Assembly (NCBI GenBank): GCA_964034945.1
Contig: OZ035963.1
Location: 1,054,001-1,118,000 of the forward strand
DNA from: Chrysopilus asiliformis
Taxonomy: Eukaryota; Arthropoda; Insecta; Diptera; Rhagionidae
Length of the DNA: 64,000 bases
Direction: 5' to 3'
Below the pieces are notes generated by a model. That model did no database searches and had not been told where the DNA came from. It was given only the letters and a program-made list of their open reading frames with translations. The position numbers and the translations under genes are program-made. The first letter of the stretch is position 1; every line of letters begins with the position of its first letter. Positions 62,150 to 64,000 of this stretch are shown in pieces.

Positions 62150-63400
62150 GGTGGATTTTCTGAACTTCTACTAACAAAATTTGATCAAAATCCTTCAGTA
62201 GCCAAAAGAAAACCACAAAGCTGAAGCGAGAGCCGGTTGAAATGTCAATGGAATGATGAACTTTCCGTTGTAGCGCTGAAAACTTTTCATTCGGTACACG
62301 GAAAGTAAAAATCGAGTTTTTTTTAATTTTAAAAAGTTTTTTACACAAAAATTTTGTTAATTGTCAATTTTGAAAATTTCTTTTATTTTTTTTTCGAAAT
62401 TTGGAACTATTAGCCGAAAAAGTAGGTTTTTAAAAATTTTAACGTGTCTGATTTGAATTGCAAATTACTTTCTTTTTCAAATTCGAGTGTTAGTTGACGA
62501 TTTTCCAAAAAATTGTTTTCCTTAAATAATTAAAAATTTACACTTTCCGATAAATAAGCGGTGTTATGGAATTTTGCTGGAAATTTTTCCCAAAAAGGAG
62601 GAAGTTGGTATCCTTGCAGCACCTTCAGGTCCGAAATTTTAAAATTTTGACACCAGAATATTACTACAGTAGAATCCCGATAATTCGTATTACAAGGGAC
62701 CAGCAAATTCATACGAATTAGCGGGATATACGAATTATCGGGATTCTACTGTATATTACATTTCGGATACGTAGAAGTAGGTCAAATAAGGAGTATTTGA
62801 AACATATCTACCCGAAAGTTAACAGAGAGTGTATAAAAAAGCTAAAAAAAAATCAGTGATAAACAATTTTTTTTTGTTTTTAGTCCTGATAGAAGAAATA
62901 TTTGGGAATGAATCGCCAAGAGTAATAAAAATTGGTCTACGAATTTCATTGTATTCCATGTAAAAGAATGTAAAAAGAAAGTTACATTTCAATATTTTTA
63001 TTTTGATAATTTTCGGGCTATAGCCTATAGGTCAAATTCGAATATTTTTGTTTTTATCAATACAATTTCTATTCAAGTACAAGATTTTATCGCAGCAATT
63101 GAATAATACAGTGAAATTACATTTTAAAATGGAAACAATGAGGAACTGGAAAAACTTTTGATAGGAAACATCGAGTTTCGATCTTAAGAATAGTTCGAAC
63201 AGAACATTTACTGTATTCAGAAATTAAGGTTAATTTGTAATTAATAAAAATAGACGTCGAGAAATTCAAATAATATAGTTAAATTTCTTTCAGTGTATTC
63301 TGTGGAATTTGGACTTTTTTGCAGAGTGAAAGTGAATTTGTATTAATTTATCTTTTGATTAATATTGTACGATTTTTCAAAGGATATCAATTTTTAAAGG
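62150..63400. other. Intergenic region between TIPRL and the next gene
   Basis: Start codons on both sides point away from each other, so it likely holds two promoters. One MITE (62667-62751) lies inside; nothing else recognised. Confidence 0.5.
62667..62751. mobile_element. Pogo/Tigger-like MITE, copy 2
   Basis: 85 bp with inverted ends CAGTAGAATCCCGATAATTC and TA on both flanks. Almost identical to 18119-18218 in reverse orientation, minus a 15-base unit. Confidence 0.9.
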
Positions 63401-64000
63401 ATGCTGAGACAATTTTCAAATATCCTCAGAGTTATCCAAAGTAAGTATTAAAAAGAATCCTAAGAAAATATTCACGAAATTTAAAAGAAAAAGAAATTTC
63501 ATTAAATAATAAATGGACTCTGAACTGCTTTTAGTTGTTTTTAAATACTTTAAGGATCAATCCTGCGCTATTTTGGGGGCACTCGGAATGAACGTTATTT
63601 TTCCGTTACATTTTTAAGCCTAAATTCAAGGATAAAATTCTTTCTGTACTGAATGCTTAGCTGTTTTTGAAACAGGAATATTTCTTAAAGGTTTAAACCT
63701 TTCTAAAGAGTTTGATTTAGTTTGAAATTACTGCTAGGCCATCGAATTTCAACCTAGTCTTTATTTTATTAGAAAAAAATTTAAATTGTGGTCTAAAATT
63801 GGGCAAACTGTATTGTTTAAAAGTTCATTTCAAACAAACAAAGCAAAGATTAATAAAGGATGTTAAATCAAACATGTTGCTTTGAAAGATTAATACATTT
63901 TTAAAATAATCCTTGTTTCTTTCAGGATCTCCTGTGATTTTGACAAAACGAACGATGGGTACAGAAGAATCGTATAAAACTCTATTAGTAGAGACTCCAA
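63401..64000 (+). CDS. 5' end of a mitochondrial-type protein, possibly an enoyl-CoA hydratase/isomerase
   Basis: Exon 1 is 63401-63440, ending at GTAAGT; exon 2 begins at 63926 after TTGTTTCTTTCAG and runs off the window. The 38 readable residues start MLRQFSNILRVIQRS, rich in Arg and hydrophobic residues and lacking acids: a typical mitochondrial targeting peptide. They continue EESYKTLLVETP. SYxTLxV a few residues before a mature core resembles the start of ECH1-type dienoyl-CoA isomerases, but the diagnostic core lies outside the window. Gene start confidence is fair; the function is a guess. Confidence 0.5.

Noticed and set aside
1..64000. Retrotransposon or viral coding sequences
   Set aside because: No reverse transcriptase, integrase, gag or capsid-like frames were seen in any strand; all recognised mobile elements are non-coding.

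Overview
This is an AT-rich, gene-poor stretch of an animal nuclear genome. Genes have short introns with GT...AG borders, there are no bacterial operons, and rolling-circle, pogo/Tigger-like and hAT-like repeats are abundant. An insect, possibly a fly, fits best: one repeat family closely resembles the DINE-1/INE-1 elements of Diptera. That placement is inference; the species cannot be named from the window.

Layout. Bases 1-18776 hold no gene I can support. They contain dispersed repeats: three Helitron-like copies, a hAT-like element, two long inverted composite elements (7228-8305 and 10267-11994), a pogo/Tigger-like element nested in the second composite, a TA-flanked MITE and a foldback element. 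Bases 18777-19998 are a composite repeat made of a giant palindrome plus an array of about 123-bp units. It stops less than 90 bp before the start codon of a secreted or membrane leucine-rich-repeat protein (20084-21402, + strand). Bases 21403-49000 are a desert with more repeats: three DINE-like copies, two Helitron-like copies, a diverged 123-bp array and a MITE.

Bases 49050-62150 form a compact gene cluster. A WRN-type RecQ helicase without an exonuclease domain (49147-52290, -, intronless) lies head to head with the largest TFIIIC subunit, GTF3C1/TFIIIC220 (53181-60911, +, 14 exons, 1,912 residues by my reconstruction). GTF3C1 converges on TIPRL/TIP41 (61019-62149, -, six exons, 273 residues), with only 107 bp between the two stop codons. 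A fifth gene starts at 63401 (+) and runs off the window. It encodes a mitochondrial-type N-terminus, possibly of an enoyl-CoA hydratase/isomerase family enzyme.

The four coding loci are unrelated housekeeping or surface functions (DNA repair, Pol III transcription, PP2A/TOR signalling, extracellular adhesion); they are neighbours, not a pathway. The most unusual content is in the repeats. Several insertions are nested with readable order and target duplications. One element has an uninserted paralogous copy 3 kb away. Three otherwise different repeat families carry the same small module: a core close to AAATTTCAAGTC, then a short spacer, then a GACA/GACG microsatellite. I saw no convincing wholly new gene system.
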